Shown here piece after piece: positions 26,256 to 35,059 of a stretch of 64,000 nt of DNA. Position 1 is the first letter of the stretch, and each line of letters opens with the position of its first letter. A model generated the notes under the pieces. It had not been told where the DNA came from. It did not search any database and worked only from the letters and a program-made list of their open reading frames with translations. Both the position numbers and the translations under genes were made by a program. The stretch is from Bordetella parapertussis (lineage in GTDB: Bacteria > Pseudomonadota > Gammaproteobacteria > Burkholderiales > JACQAP01): the NCBI GenBank assembly GCA_945900965.1, contig CAMDKM010000002.1, positions 1-64,000 on the forward strand, read 5' to 3'.

Positions 26256-27314
26256 ATGCACGAAGAGTTCGTCGGTACGATGCCGGTCCAGGAGCGACAT
26301 CGCTTCGACATTGCCAGTCTTGAGCGGTATCTGCGCGAGCATGTCGAGGCTTACGCGGGCAACCTGGAAGTCGAGCAGTTCAAGGGCGGGCAGTCCAATC
26401 CCACCTTCAAACTCAAGGCCGGTGGTCGCAATTACGTATTGCGCCGCAAGCCGCCGGGAAAATTATTGCCCTCCGCGCATGCGGTGGACCGCGAATATCG
26501 GGTGATTACCGCTCTGTTTGGCAGCGAAGTGCCGGTAGCAAAAACTTACTGCCTGTGTCTGGACGAGTCGGTCATCGGCACCGCTTTTTACGTGATGGAT
26601 TGTGTCGAGGGCCGGGTGCTTTGGGACCAGAAACTTCCCGGCATGACACCAGCGCAGCGAGCGGCGATATTCGATGAGCAGAATCGTGTGATCGCCGCCC
26701 TGCACAGGGTGGATTACCAAAAAGTCGGCTTGGCCGATTTCGGCAAGCCGGGCAGTTACGTCGAACGCCAGATCAATCGCTGGATCAAGCAATACCGCGC
26801 CTCGGAGACCGAACACATCCAGGCCATGGAAAATCTGATTGATTGGTTGCCGAAAAACCTGCCGCCCGGCGACGAAACCACCATCGTTCACGGCGATTTC
26901 CGTCTGGATAACACGATCTTCCATCCCACCGAGCCGCGCATTCTCGCGGTGCTGGATTGGGAACTCTCCACGCTGGGCCATCCGCTGGCGGATTTCGCCT
27001 ATCACTGTATGTACTGGCGGCTCACCCCCGAAGAATTCCGTGGCATTGGAGGCGTCGATTTCAAGGCACTTGGCATTCCGACTGAAGAAGAATACGTGGC
27101 CGCCTACTGCCGCCGTACCGGCCGCACTCACATCCCGAACTGGGATTTTTATCTTGCCTACAACATGTTTCGCCTGGCGGGCATCATCCAGGGCATCGCC
27201 AAACGCGCGCAGGACGGCACCGCGGCCAGCGCCCAGGCCGTCGAACAAGGCAAGCGCGCCCGACCGATGGCCGAAGCCGGCTGGCGCCAGGTCGAAAAAA
27301 TTCTGAAGGGCTGA
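26256..27314 (+). CDS. Aminoglycoside phosphotransferase-like kinase (acyl-CoA dehydrogenase-associated type)
   Basis: 352 aa. YVLRRKPPGKLLPSAH is the ATP-site lysine region, HGDFRLDNTIFHP is the catalytic loop and VLDWELSTLGHPLADFAY the metal-binding Asp region. These features, including the extra GGQSNPTF and RKPPG blocks, mark the branch found with acyl-CoA dehydrogenases rather than drug-resistance kinases. The substrate is probably a hydroxyacyl-CoA, by analogy only. CAGGAG precedes ATG 26256. Confidence 0.88.
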   Translation: MHEEFVGTMPVQERHRFDIASLERYLREHVEAYAGNLEVEQFKGGQSNPTFKLKAGGRNYVLRRKPPGKLLPSAHAVDREYRVITALFGSEVPVAKTYCLCLDESVIGTAFYVMDCVEGRVLWDQKLPGMTPAQRAAIFDEQNRVIAALHRVDYQKVGLADFGKPGSYVERQINRWIKQYRASETEHIQAMENLIDWLPKNLPPGDETTIVHGDFRLDNTIFHPTEPRILAVLDWELSTLGHPLADFAYHCMYWRLTPEEFRGIGGVDFKALGIPTEEEYVAAYCRRTGRTHIPNWDFYLAYNMFRLAGIIQGIAKRAQDGTAASAQAVEQGKRARPMAEAGWRQVEKILKG

Positions 27315-27322
27315 AAAACGCC

Positions 27323-27791
27323 AACACGAAGGCTCACGAAGGTAACACGAAGGAATCCTTGAAGCATGACGCTCAACAAGACTCGGGAAGAGGAGAAAAT
27401 TGGGCGACAGGTGCTGGCTGCGGCAATGCGTGTGCATACAGCGTTGGGGCCTGGACTGCTTGAGGGCGCCTATGAAATATGCCTGGCGAGCGAAATAGCT
27501 CAGCATGGGTTGGAAGGGCAAAGACAGGTTACTCTTCCATTGGTGTACAGGGAGCAAGGCATTGATGCCGGGTATCGTTTGGACATGCTGGTCGATGGAC
27601 GAGTGGTGGTCGAAGTTAAGGCGGTGGAGAAACTTCTGCCCATACATTTGGCACAAGTTCTGACCTACCTCAGACTCGGGAAATACTCATTGGGATATCT
27701 GCTGAACTTCAACGTACTGCACATGCGCCAAGGCATTAAGAGAATTGTTCTATAAATTATCCTTCGTGTTACCTTCGTGATCCTTCGTGTT
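27323..27791. mobile_element. GxxExxY gene bounded by 32-bp inverted repeats
   Basis: The left arm (27323-27354) and right arm (27760-27791) are inverted copies of three CACGAAGG units and differ at one base of 32. The interior of about 405 bp is almost entirely the GxxExxY coding sequence. The unit sits cleanly between two genes that look co-directional. The arms are the same family as the gene-less palindromes elsewhere in the window. Mobility is inferred from structure; no target duplication is obvious. Confidence 0.6.
27366..27755 (+). CDS. GxxExxY family protein (PD-(D/E)XK-like fold)
   Basis: 129 aa. The name motif is visible as G-L-L-E-G-A-Y within LGPGLLEGAYE. Next are YREQGIDAGYRLDMLVDGRVVVEVKAVEKL, where Asp...Glu-x-Lys resembles the PD-(D/E)XK nuclease core, and HLAQVLTYLRLGKYSLGYLLNFN. 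The biochemical function of the family is not established to my knowledge. The gene fills the space between the two inverted arms, and its ribosome region lies just inside the left arm. Codon use looks slightly more A/T-rich than neighbours by eye. Confidence 0.9.
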   Translation: MTLNKTREEEKIGRQVLAAAMRVHTALGPGLLEGAYEICLASEIAQHGLEGQRQVTLPLVYREQGIDAGYRLDMLVDGRVVVEVKAVEKLLPIHLAQVLTYLRLGKYSLGYLLNFNVLHMRQGIKRIVL

Positions 27792-27811
27792 GAGAGAGGT
27801 TGGTTGAAAGA

Positions 27812-28786
27812 ATGAAAGCCGTGTTATGCAAAGAACTGGGTCTGCCGGAAAAGCTCAAGGTCGAGCAGGTGCCGTCGCTGCGCGCGGCAAAGGGGCAGGT
27901 GGTGGTTAACGTGAAAGCCTGCGGGGTGAATTTTCCCGATACGCTCATTATTCAGGGCAAGTATCAATTCAAACCTGAACTGCCTTTTTCTCCCGGGGGA
28001 GAGGTGGCCGGGGTGGTGAAGGAAATCGGCGAAGGGGTTGTCAACCTCAAACCGGGCGACCGGGTGATTGCCTTCAATACCTGGGGAGGGTTCGCCGAAG
28101 AAATGGTGGTGGAGGCCGACCGTACTGTTCCGATGCCGAAGGACATGGACTACGTTCCGGCGGCGGCCTTGGTGCTGACCTATGGTACTTCCTACCATGC
28201 ACTCAAAGACCGCGCAGCGCTCAAGCGTGGTGAAACGATGCTGGTGCTGGGCGCGGCCGGGGGTGTGGGATTGGCGGCCATCCAGATCGGCAAGGCCATG
28301 GGTGCGCGGGTTATTGCCGCAGCTTCCAGCGATGCCAAACTTCAGGTGTGCAGGGAAAACGGCGCGGATGAAACGATCAACTACGGAAGCGAAGATTTGC
28401 GCACGCGAATCAAGGCCCTTACCGCCGGCAAGGGGATCGACGTCGTTTACGATCCGGTTGGCGGCCCGTATTCCGAACCCGCACTGCGCGACATGGCCTG
28501 GAACGGCCGCTTTCTGGTGGTGGGTTTTGCGGCGGGAGAAATTCCCAAAGTGCCCTTGAATCTGGCGTTGCTGAAAGGTTGCTCGATCGTGGGCGTATTC
28601 TGGGGCTCGTTCACCCGCAACGAACCGGCGCGCAACCATGAGAACAATCGCGAACTCATGGCAATGTATGCGGCGGGGAAAATCAAACCCCATATTCACG
28701 CCACCTACCCGCTGGAACGCGCGGCAGAAGCGCTCAACGAGGTCCTCAACAAGCGGGTGGCGGGGAAAGTGGTGTTGACGACCTGA
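27812..28786 (+). CDS. NADPH:quinone oxidoreductase-type zinc-independent MDR
   Basis: 324 aa medium-chain reductase. The GroES-like N-terminal domain (CGVNFPDTLIIQGKYQ, PFSPGGEVAGVV) is followed by a Rossmann domain with VLGAAGGVGLAAIQIGKAMG. No catalytic zinc cysteines are seen, as in quinone/enoyl reductases of this branch. The second of two close ATG codons (27812) gives the standard MKAVLC start. It follows the GxxExxY unit and may originally have been in line with the APH-like gene. Confidence 0.9.
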   Translation: MKAVLCKELGLPEKLKVEQVPSLRAAKGQVVVNVKACGVNFPDTLIIQGKYQFKPELPFSPGGEVAGVVKEIGEGVVNLKPGDRVIAFNTWGGFAEEMVVEADRTVPMPKDMDYVPAAALVLTYGTSYHALKDRAALKRGETMLVLGAAGGVGLAAIQIGKAMGARVIAAASSDAKLQVCRENGADETINYGSEDLRTRIKALTAGKGIDVVYDPVGGPYSEPALRDMAWNGRFLVVGFAAGEIPKVPLNLALLKGCSIVGVFWGSFTRNEPARNHENNRELMAMYAAGKIKPHIHATYPLERAAEALNEVLNKRVAGKVVLTT

Positions 28787-28813
28787 AGTTCGTTAAGAAC
28801 AAAGGCAAACGCG

Positions 28814-29142
28814 TTCACACGAAGGAACACGAAGGGCACGAAGGAAGACAAACAAAAAGTGCTCGAATCGGCGGGAATGTTAAAAATTTGGCAATTAGGG
28901 AAAGCTCAATAAGTGTCTTCCCCGCCCCCGACTAAAGCATTCGAGGGCAGGCTCCGGCGGGGAACCAGTCTCCTTTTCAAAGGCCTGGATTCCCGTTTTC
29001 ACGGGAATGACATTTGGGAGGGCATCCTGTGTTTCCCTAATCTTGTTCTGTTTGATCTTGATTTCCTTCGTGCCCTTCGTGTTACCTGAAAGGGTACTTC
29101 ACGCTATCGCGAGGGTATTCGTGATCCTTCGTGTTGAAGATT
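28814..29142. repeat. CACGAAGG-type palindromic element enclosing a REP/MITE copy
   Basis: Left arm CACACGAAGGAACACGAAGG with GCACGAAGG (28814-28847). Right arm CCTTCGTGCCCTTCGTGTTACC, insert 29087-29117 (TGAAAGGGTACTTC...GGGTA), then TTCGTGATCCTTCGTG. Between the arms lies a complete REP/MITE (28895-29040). Confidence 0.7.
28895..29040. mobile_element. REP/MITE copy with loop insert, nested
   Basis: Ends TTAGGGAAA...TTTCCCTAA. The first internal hairpin (CCCCGC/GCGGGG) has its loop enlarged by about 28 bp containing GACTAAAGCATTCGAGG, the same kind of insert that sits in the other hairpin of the copy at 18291-18435. Confidence 0.65.
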
Positions 29143-29164
29143 TTCTTGTTCTGGAGGGGGCGCC

Positions 29165-30337
29165 ATGAATGAAGCAGTGATCATCGAGGCAGTGCGCACG
29201 CCGTTTGGACGGCGCGGCGGGGCGCTGCGCGAGCAACGGCCGGATAGTCTGCTTGCCGGCGTGTTGAACGCATTGCTGGATCGGGCGGGTATCGATCCGG
29301 CAAAAATAGAAGACGTGATCGACGGCACGGTGACCCTGGCCGGCGAGCAGGGGGCCAATCCCGCGCGCCTGGCGGTATTGCTGTCGAAGCTGCCGGTGAA
29401 GGTGCCGGGGGTATCGCTCAATCGCATGTGCGGCTCCAGCCAACAGGCGACCCATTTTGCCGCGCAGGTGGTGGCAGCCGGAGACATGAATTATGTTATC
29501 GGCTGCGGTGTCGAGAGCATGACACGTGCGCCGATGTTCCTGGATATCGGGTTGGGCAAACCGGTCAGCGGTTTCGAGACGCTGAATCCCGAATTGTTTC
29601 GACGCCACGATCTGATTCATCAAGGCGAGAGCGCCGAGCGGATTGCCGATCAATGGGGCATCACGCGGGCACAGGTCGATGACTTCGCCAAGGACAGCCA
29701 CCGCAAAGCGGCGCGGGCCCAGCAGGCAGGATTGAACAAGGAGATCGTCGCTCTAGACGGTGTCACTCCCGAAGGCGGAACCATGGTCTTGTCCCGCGAC
29801 GAAGGTGTGCGAGCACAACTCGATGAAGCCAAGATGGCTTCGCTCAAGCCGGCCTTCCGGCCCGAAGGCCAGGGGGTGGTGACGGCGGCCAACTCGAGCC
29901 AAATTTCGGACGGCGCCGCGGCGGTACTGGTGGCCAATGCCGAGGCCGCGCGGGCGGATGGTCTGCGGCCCAGGGCACGCTTTCGTGCGCGTGTTGCGAT
30001 CGGCTCCGATCCGACGTTGCAACTCACGGGCGTTATTCCTGCAACTCAGCTTGCGCTGAAGAAAGCCGGCATCACGATCAAGGATCTCGATTGGATAGAA
30101 ATCAACGAGGCGTTTGCAACCGTGGTGTTGTCCTGGGCGCAGGAACTTGACCCCGATATGGGCAAGGTCAATCCCTGGGGCGGCGCCATTGCACATGGTC
30201 ATCCGCTTGGAGCCACGGGCGCCGGGCTCATGGCCAAGATGCTGGCTGGCATGGAAGCCACCGGCGGCACACTGGGCTTGCAAGTCATGTGCATTGGACA
30301 CGGGCAGGCGACTGCCACCGTCATCGAGCGCATCTGA
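29165..30337 (+). CDS. Acetyl-CoA acetyltransferase / 3-ketoacyl-CoA thiolase
   Basis: 390 aa thiolase. The nucleophile is Cys89 in [16 protein letters not shown] and [16 protein letters not shown] carry the catalytic Asn/His; the second Cys is 376 in QVMCIGHGQ (the usual G-G-G is changed to G-H-G). It cleaves 3-ketoacyl-CoA or condenses acetyl-CoA. GGAGGGGGC precedes ATG 29165. Length is normal. A metalloprotease-like gene follows after 24 bp. Confidence 0.94.
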   Translation: MNEAVIIEAVRTPFGRRGGALREQRPDSLLAGVLNALLDRAGIDPAKIEDVIDGTVTLAGEQGANPARLAVLLSKLPVKVPGVSLNRMCGSSQQATHFAAQVVAAGDMNYVIGCGVESMTRAPMFLDIGLGKPVSGFETLNPELFRRHDLIHQGESAERIADQWGITRAQVDDFAKDSHRKAARAQQAGLNKEIVALDGVTPEGGTMVLSRDEGVRAQLDEAKMASLKPAFRPEGQGVVTAANSSQISDGAAAVLVANAEAARADGLRPRARFRARVAIGSDPTLQLTGVIPATQLALKKAGITIKDLDWIEINEAFATVVLSWAQELDPDMGKVNPWGGAIAHGHPLGATGAGLMAKMLAGMEATGGTLGLQVMCIGHGQATATVIERI

Positions 30338-30361
30338 GGCATTTCCCGCGACGCGATCAAC

Positions 30362-31129
30362 ATGGCCAAAACGATTCGTGTAGGGATTTTGCTGTTTATT
30401 CTGGCGACAGTGGCAGTGGGCGCATGGCAGAAACGATCGGTCATTCGGTCCTGGAAGCGCACGCTCGATGTGGTGGTGTATCCCGTCAATGGCGACGCTC
30501 GCGCGACGACTGCGGCTTACATTGCCACGCTATCGGGAGATTCCTTTTCGTCGATCGGAGAGTTCATGAGTCGCGAAGCCCAGCGTCATGGTTTGGCACT
30601 GGCCAGACCGGTGAGCGTCAAACTGGGTCCGCGAGTGCAGAGTCTCCCGCCGGGGGCGCCGGTCGGCGGGCAGACTTTGGAAATTATTCGGTGGAGTTTG
30701 CAATTGCGATTCTGGGCTTGGCGCAATGACGATTACGCTGGCCCCAGCCCCGATGCGCGGATATTCGCGGTGTTCTTCGACCCCGGCGTCACTCCCCGGG
30801 TGCCGCATTCTGTCGGATTGCAGGAAGGACATATCGGCATTGCCAATGTGTTTGCGGCGGAACACATGACGGAGGAAAACAACGTCATTGTCACTCACGA
30901 AATGCTTCACACCTTTGGCGCCACGGACAAGTACGATCCGTCAACGGCGCAGCCCTTGTTTCCGGAGGGGTATGCCGATCCGGCGCGTTCGCCATTGCAT
31001 CCGCAGGACTTCGCGGAAATCATGGGTGGGCGAATTCCGCTTTCGGAGCGTGAGTCCGATACGCCGCGCAATTTGGAGTTGGCGCTGATCGGGGACAAGA
31101 CGGCCGCCGAAATCCACTGGCGGCGCTAA
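30362..31129 (+). CDS. Membrane-anchored zinc metalloprotease-like protein
   Basis: 255 aa. One N-terminal membrane segment (residues 6-21) anchors it, leaving a periplasmic domain. HEMLHTFGATDKYD (His179, Glu180, His183, Asp189) is an HExxH zinc site followed by an Asp-rich segment as in metzincin/gluzincin-like peptidases. YPVNGDARATTAAYI near the start resembles domains of this group. The substrate is unknown. It follows the thiolase closely but is not obviously related to it. Confidence 0.72.
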   Translation: MAKTIRVGILLFILATVAVGAWQKRSVIRSWKRTLDVVVYPVNGDARATTAAYIATLSGDSFSSIGEFMSREAQRHGLALARPVSVKLGPRVQSLPPGAPVGGQTLEIIRWSLQLRFWAWRNDDYAGPSPDARIFAVFFDPGVTPRVPHSVGLQEGHIGIANVFAAEHMTEENNVIVTHEMLHTFGATDKYDPSTAQPLFPEGYADPARSPLHPQDFAEIMGGRIPLSERESDTPRNLELALIGDKTAAEIHWRR

Positions 31130-31185
31130 GCGGCGTGTTACATTTCTTTGCCAGTCTATGAAGGCATCAAAATAACAGGACGACC

Positions 31186-32886
31186 ATGGCCGACAAACCC
31201 AAACGCGGCATGCGCCGCAATCTCACCAACTACGGCGACCCGGAGTTTGCTTCCTATCTGCGCCGCTCTTTCGCACGATCGATGGGCTACTCGAAAGACA
31301 TGCTCGAGCGCCCGGTCGTGGGCATCGCGCAGTCGGCCAGCGGCTTTAACAATTGCCACCGCAATATTCCGGAACTGGTGGAGGCGGTAAAACGCGGCGT
31401 GTTGAAGTCCGGCGGGCTGCCGATCGATTTTCCGACCATTTCCCTGGGCGAAGTATTTCTGAGCCCCACCAGCCTGATGTTCCGCAATCTGATGGCCATG
31501 GATATCGAGGAGATGGTGCGGGCGCAGCCGATGGATGCCGTGGTGCTGGTGGGTGGCTGCGACAAGACTGTCCCCGCCCAACTGATGGGGGCGGCATCGG
31601 CCGACCTGCCGGCGATTCAACTGGTGACGGGGCCGATGCTGGCAATGCCCTTTCAGGGCGAGCGTCTTGGTGCATGTACCGATTGCCGGCGGTTCTGGGG
31701 GAAGTATCGCGCAGGCGAAGTCAGCGAAGCGGGCATTGATGCCATCGAAGGAAATCTGGCGACCACTGCCGGTACCTGCGCCGTGATGGGAACCGCCAGC
31801 ACGATGGCCTGCGTGTCCGAGGCGCTGGGCATGAGCCTGCCTGATACCGCGGCGATCCCTGCCGTTCATGCCGACAGGTTGCGTGCGGCGGAAGCGACCG
31901 GCGTGCGTGCAATGCAGATGGCTGTAACGGGCGGACCGCTTCCCTCGCAAGTGATTACCGAAAAATCGGTCGAAAATGCGCTGCGCGTATTGTTGGCAAT
32001 CAGCGGCTCGACCAACGCCATCATTCACCTGACTGCGGTGGCAGGTCGTCGTGGAATCGATGTGTCGCTGGAGCGGCTGAATAGGCTCTCCGACGAAACG
32101 CCGGTCCTGATCGACCTCAAACCGACAGGCAGTCACTACATGCAGGATTTTTACGCAGCCGGTGGCATGAGTGCGTTGCTGACTGAGATCAAGGACCAAC
32201 TGCACCTGGATTGCCTGACCGTGGCGGGCGAAACGCTGGGCGAGCGCCTGGCGCGGCCGGCGCCATTTGTCGATCGCTCCGTCATTCGACCCGGAAACGA
32301 TCCAATCAGCCCGGTAGGCGGCCTGGTAGCCTTGTTTGGCAGCCTTGCGCCCAAGGGCGCCATTCTCAAGCGCGCGGCGGCCGATTCCGGATTATTCGAA
32401 AAAGAAGGGCGGGCAGTGGTGTTCGAATCGCTCGACGATTTGTCGGCGAGGATAGATACACCGGAGCTCGATGTGACAAAGGACGATTTTCTGGTGCTTA
32501 AGAATGCCGGCCCGCGCAGTCCCTCGGGCATGCCCGAAGCGGGTTACCTGCCGATCCCGAAAAAACTCGCACAGCGCGGGGTCAAGGACATGGTGCGAAT
32601 CTCCGATGCCCGCATGAGCGGCACGGCCTTCGGCACTGTGGTATTGCATGTCACGCCCGATGCCGCCTCGGGCGGGGCGCTGGCGCTGGTGCAAAACGGC
32701 GACCGCATTCGATTGTCGGTCAAGGAACGCCGTCTCGATCTGCTGGTGTCGGAGGCCGAGCTTGCGAAGCGACGAGTTGGCTTTCAGACGCCACCGCTGC
32801 CCGCACGCGGCTATCAGCGGCTTTATAACCAGCACATCCTGCAAGCCGATGGCGGGTGCGATTTCGATTTCCTCAAAGGCGTTTGA
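31186..32886 (+). CDS. IlvD/Edd-family sugar-acid dehydratase
   Basis: 566 aa. Cysteines 57 (NNCHRN), 125 (GGCDKT) and 198 (AGTCAV) are in the positions that ligate the iron-sulfur cluster in IlvD/Edd enzymes. RISDARMSGTAFG is the C-terminal active-site motif. The segment GACTDCRRFWGKYRAGE is the form found in pentonate/L-arabinonate dehydratases rather than in IlvD, so a sugar acid or related hydroxy acid is the likelier substrate. The start MADKPKRGMR is typical. A truncated CACAGAGG arm follows at about 32909-32925. Confidence 0.9.
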   Translation: MADKPKRGMRRNLTNYGDPEFASYLRRSFARSMGYSKDMLERPVVGIAQSASGFNNCHRNIPELVEAVKRGVLKSGGLPIDFPTISLGEVFLSPTSLMFRNLMAMDIEEMVRAQPMDAVVLVGGCDKTVPAQLMGAASADLPAIQLVTGPMLAMPFQGERLGACTDCRRFWGKYRAGEVSEAGIDAIEGNLATTAGTCAVMGTASTMACVSEALGMSLPDTAAIPAVHADRLRAAEATGVRAMQMAVTGGPLPSQVITEKSVENALRVLLAISGSTNAIIHLTAVAGRRGIDVSLERLNRLSDETPVLIDLKPTGSHYMQDFYAAGGMSALLTEIKDQLHLDCLTVAGETLGERLARPAPFVDRSVIRPGNDPISPVGGLVALFGSLAPKGAILKRAAADSGLFEKEGRAVVFESLDDLSARIDTPELDVTKDDFLVLKNAGPRSPSGMPEAGYLPIPKKLAQRGVKDMVRISDARMSGTAFGTVVLHVTPDAASGGALALVQNGDRIRLSVKERRLDLLVSEAELAKRRVGFQTPPLPARGYQRLYNQHILQADGGCDFDFLKGV

Positions 32887-32954
32887 ATTCTAGAACAAAA
32901 CAATTTAGCCACAGAGGACACACCCTTCACTCATTCACGCATTCATGAGTGGAA

Positions 32955-34469
32955 TCAACCCTTCATTGCCCGATCGTAGAAGAGATAGGTATCGCGGCCA
33001 TTTTGTTTGGCGTGATACATGGCTTTGTCGGCGATGCGGATAAGGGTGCTCGCTTCTGTTGCGTGGTCGGGATAAACGCTGATACCCATACTGGGTGTGC
33101 AACGGATCTTGTCGCCCGACACGATGAATTCTTCGCCCAGCGTTCGGAGCAGCTTTTGGGCAATGAGGTCGGCATCTTCGGTGTGGCGCAGTTCCGGGAG
33201 CACCATGACAAATTCGTCGCCGCCCAGCCGGGATACCGTGTCCACTTCCCGCAGCGCTGCCTTGATGCGCTCTGCCACCAGTTGCAGCAGCATGTCGCCC
33301 ACATGGTGGCCGAGGCTGTCATTGATGGCCTTGAAATTGTCCAGATCCATGAAGATTACCGCGGTCTTGGTCTGGTTACGCTGTGAAATTGCCAGCGCCT
33401 GATCCAGTCGATCCATCAGCAGAATACGGTTCGGCAAATTGGTGAGCGCGTCAAAATGCGCCATCCGACGGATCTGCTCTTCCATGCCGCGGCGGGTGGT
33501 GATATCGACGAACGCCCCGACGGCACCGTAGACTTTGCCATTGACATCGCGAAGCGGCGCCGCGTTACCGATCAGATGGCGGATGGTGCCGTCGTTGAAG
33601 ACGATATCCTCTTCGAAGTCGCGCACTTCGATCCCTCGGAAGGCCGCCATTTCCACCGGCTGCTCGTGCCGCTCCAGTGCGCGCCCATTGCGGAATATCC
33701 GAAATTCAAAAGGCAATGCACCTTCCGGCAAGTGTGAAGAAAGATTGCTTCCCTGGGGCAGACGCAACATGTCGTAGGCGGTACGATTGCCGGTGATCAA
33801 CTTGCATTCCGCATCATGCGCGATCCACACCGCCGCCGGCACGGAGTCGAGGACCATCTTCAGTTCCGCGGCGCGCTGGCGCTGCTTGCGCTCGCTTTCC
33901 ATCAACGCGCGTTCCATGCGCTTTCTGTCGCTGATGTCGCTGACCACCAGCGAGAGACGCACCACTTGGTCCCGCTCCACACTGGGGGAAATGCTCACGG
34001 CGACGTCGATGAAACGTCCGTCTTTGTGCTGCCAGGTGGTTTCGTAATTCACGGTGATCTTGCCATTGATCACGCGTCGCAGCGTATTGACTTCGTTATC
34101 TTTGAGGAATTCCGGAATCAAACAGGCGCGTGTGTTGCCCACCATTTCCTCGGTGGAAAATCCGAAAATGCGCTCCGCGGCAGGGTTCCAACTCAAGATG
34201 ACGCCGTTCCAGGTTTCGCTGCTGATCGCGGAATCGGCGCTTTCGACCACCGATGCCAGTAATTGGGGGTGAGTGGAACTATCGACCCGGCCAGATGCCT
34301 TGGCACGCCGCTGCGCAAGTGCGAGTTCCAGTTTGGAAGGTTCCGCGTCACGGACCTGAAACTGCTGGCGAATCTGCTTCTCGCTGAGGCTGGCCTGCAA
34401 ACCTCGAACGAGATCGAGCAAATCCGGATTGAGGTCCGAATAGTCACCGGAATAATTCTCTTGCGGCAC
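32955..34469 (-). CDS. PAS-domain diguanylate cyclase
   Basis: About 504 aa, no membrane segments, so a cytoplasmic sensor. The order is an N-terminal helical region, PAS 1 (about 75-190, SWNPAAERIFGFSTEEMVG), a second PAS (about 200-320) and a GGDEF domain (from about 335) with the intact catalytic GGDEF in SRLGGDEFVMVLPE. It should make cyclic di-GMP. No RxxD inhibitory site is obvious 5 residues before GGDEF. GTG 34469 is chosen with GGGAGG upstream; an in-frame ATG at 34517 is an alternative. Confidence 0.9.
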   Translation of the reverse strand: MPQENYSGDYSDLNPDLLDLVRGLQASLSEKQIRQQFQVRDAEPSKLELALAQRRAKASGRVDSSTHPQLLASVVESADSAISSETWNGVILSWNPAAERIFGFSTEEMVGNTRACLIPEFLKDNEVNTLRRVINGKITVNYETTWQHKDGRFIDVAVSISPSVERDQVVRLSLVVSDISDRKRMERALMESERKQRQRAAELKMVLDSVPAAVWIAHDAECKLITGNRTAYDMLRLPQGSNLSSHLPEGALPFEFRIFRNGRALERHEQPVEMAAFRGIEVRDFEEDIVFNDGTIRHLIGNAAPLRDVNGKVYGAVGAFVDITTRRGMEEQIRRMAHFDALTNLPNRILLMDRLDQALAISQRNQTKTAVIFMDLDNFKAINDSLGHHVGDMLLQLVAERIKAALREVDTVSRLGGDEFVMVLPELRHTEDADLIAQKLLRTLGEEFIVSGDKIRCTPSMGISVYPDHATEASTLIRIADKAMYHAKQNGRDTYLFYDRAMKG

Positions 34470-34881
34470 TACGCCTCCCTGAAACTGCGAAAAACTGATG
34501 GGCTTTTTCCGGCACATGATGTCCGCACCGGTTGTAGGTATTGTGATGTCAATTCAGCCATGTTTCCGCTCAAGCTGCAAGCGACTACAAGGCAGTTTTG
34601 GCTCTTTAGGCGAAGGTTTTTTGCGAGAGGACTGTTTTATTTTAAAAATCAGTTAGCGTTGCCGTTAAGGCTTTGGGCGATGCCCTACAAGATGAAAATT
34701 GGAATTGTCTTTGGATAGAACGTGGTGCGAAATCTTCTTCAGGCACTCCCGTAACTCGACGTAGGGAAAGACTGTAGGGAAATGGGGAATCGCCTTTTTA
34801 GTGCAATAACCGGCGACAAAATCTTAAGAAATATTTCGCGACGACTGGATGTCCCGTCATCTTAAGAATTGCGAATAAACG
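34470..34881 (+). other. Gene-free region upstream of an orphan plus-strand terminator
   Basis: About 410 bp without a credible ORF. It holds the diguanylate cyclase promoter on the minus strand. ATCTTAAGAA occurs twice (about 34820 and 34859). CCCGTC at 34853-34858 can pair with GACGGG at 34881-34886, competing with the terminator stem. Confidence 0.45.
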
Positions 34882-34920
34882 ACGGGGCGTCGAGTATTGA
34901 ACTCGACGCCCCGTTTTTTT
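34882..34920 (+). terminator. Strong rho-independent terminator, no gene upstream on the same strand
   Basis: ACGGGGCGTCGAGT - ATTGA - ACTCGACGCCCCGT followed by a T7 run: a perfect 14-bp stem. The minus strand has only a weak T tract after the stem, so plus-strand use is favoured, though it may also serve htrA. An untranslated RNA from 34470-34881 would explain it. Confidence 0.8.
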
Positions 34921-34934
34921 GATGATGAAAGAAG

Positions 34935-35050
34935 CAAGGGCTAGGATTGAGGATCGAGGATTTAAAATCGGGATTGAGGATTGAGGATCGGGGATTGAGA
35001 GGTTTACACCCTTCACTCATTCACCCTTCACCGATCACTGTTCACCGATT
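34935..35050. repeat. Heptamer minisatellite (GATTGAG/GATCGAG and TTCACCC units)
   Basis: GAGGATTGAGGATCGGG-type units are followed by TTCACTCATTCACCCTTCACCG-type units, just after the htrA stop codon on the minus strand. No gene. Confidence 0.55.
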
Positions 35051-35059
35051 ACCGCCTCG

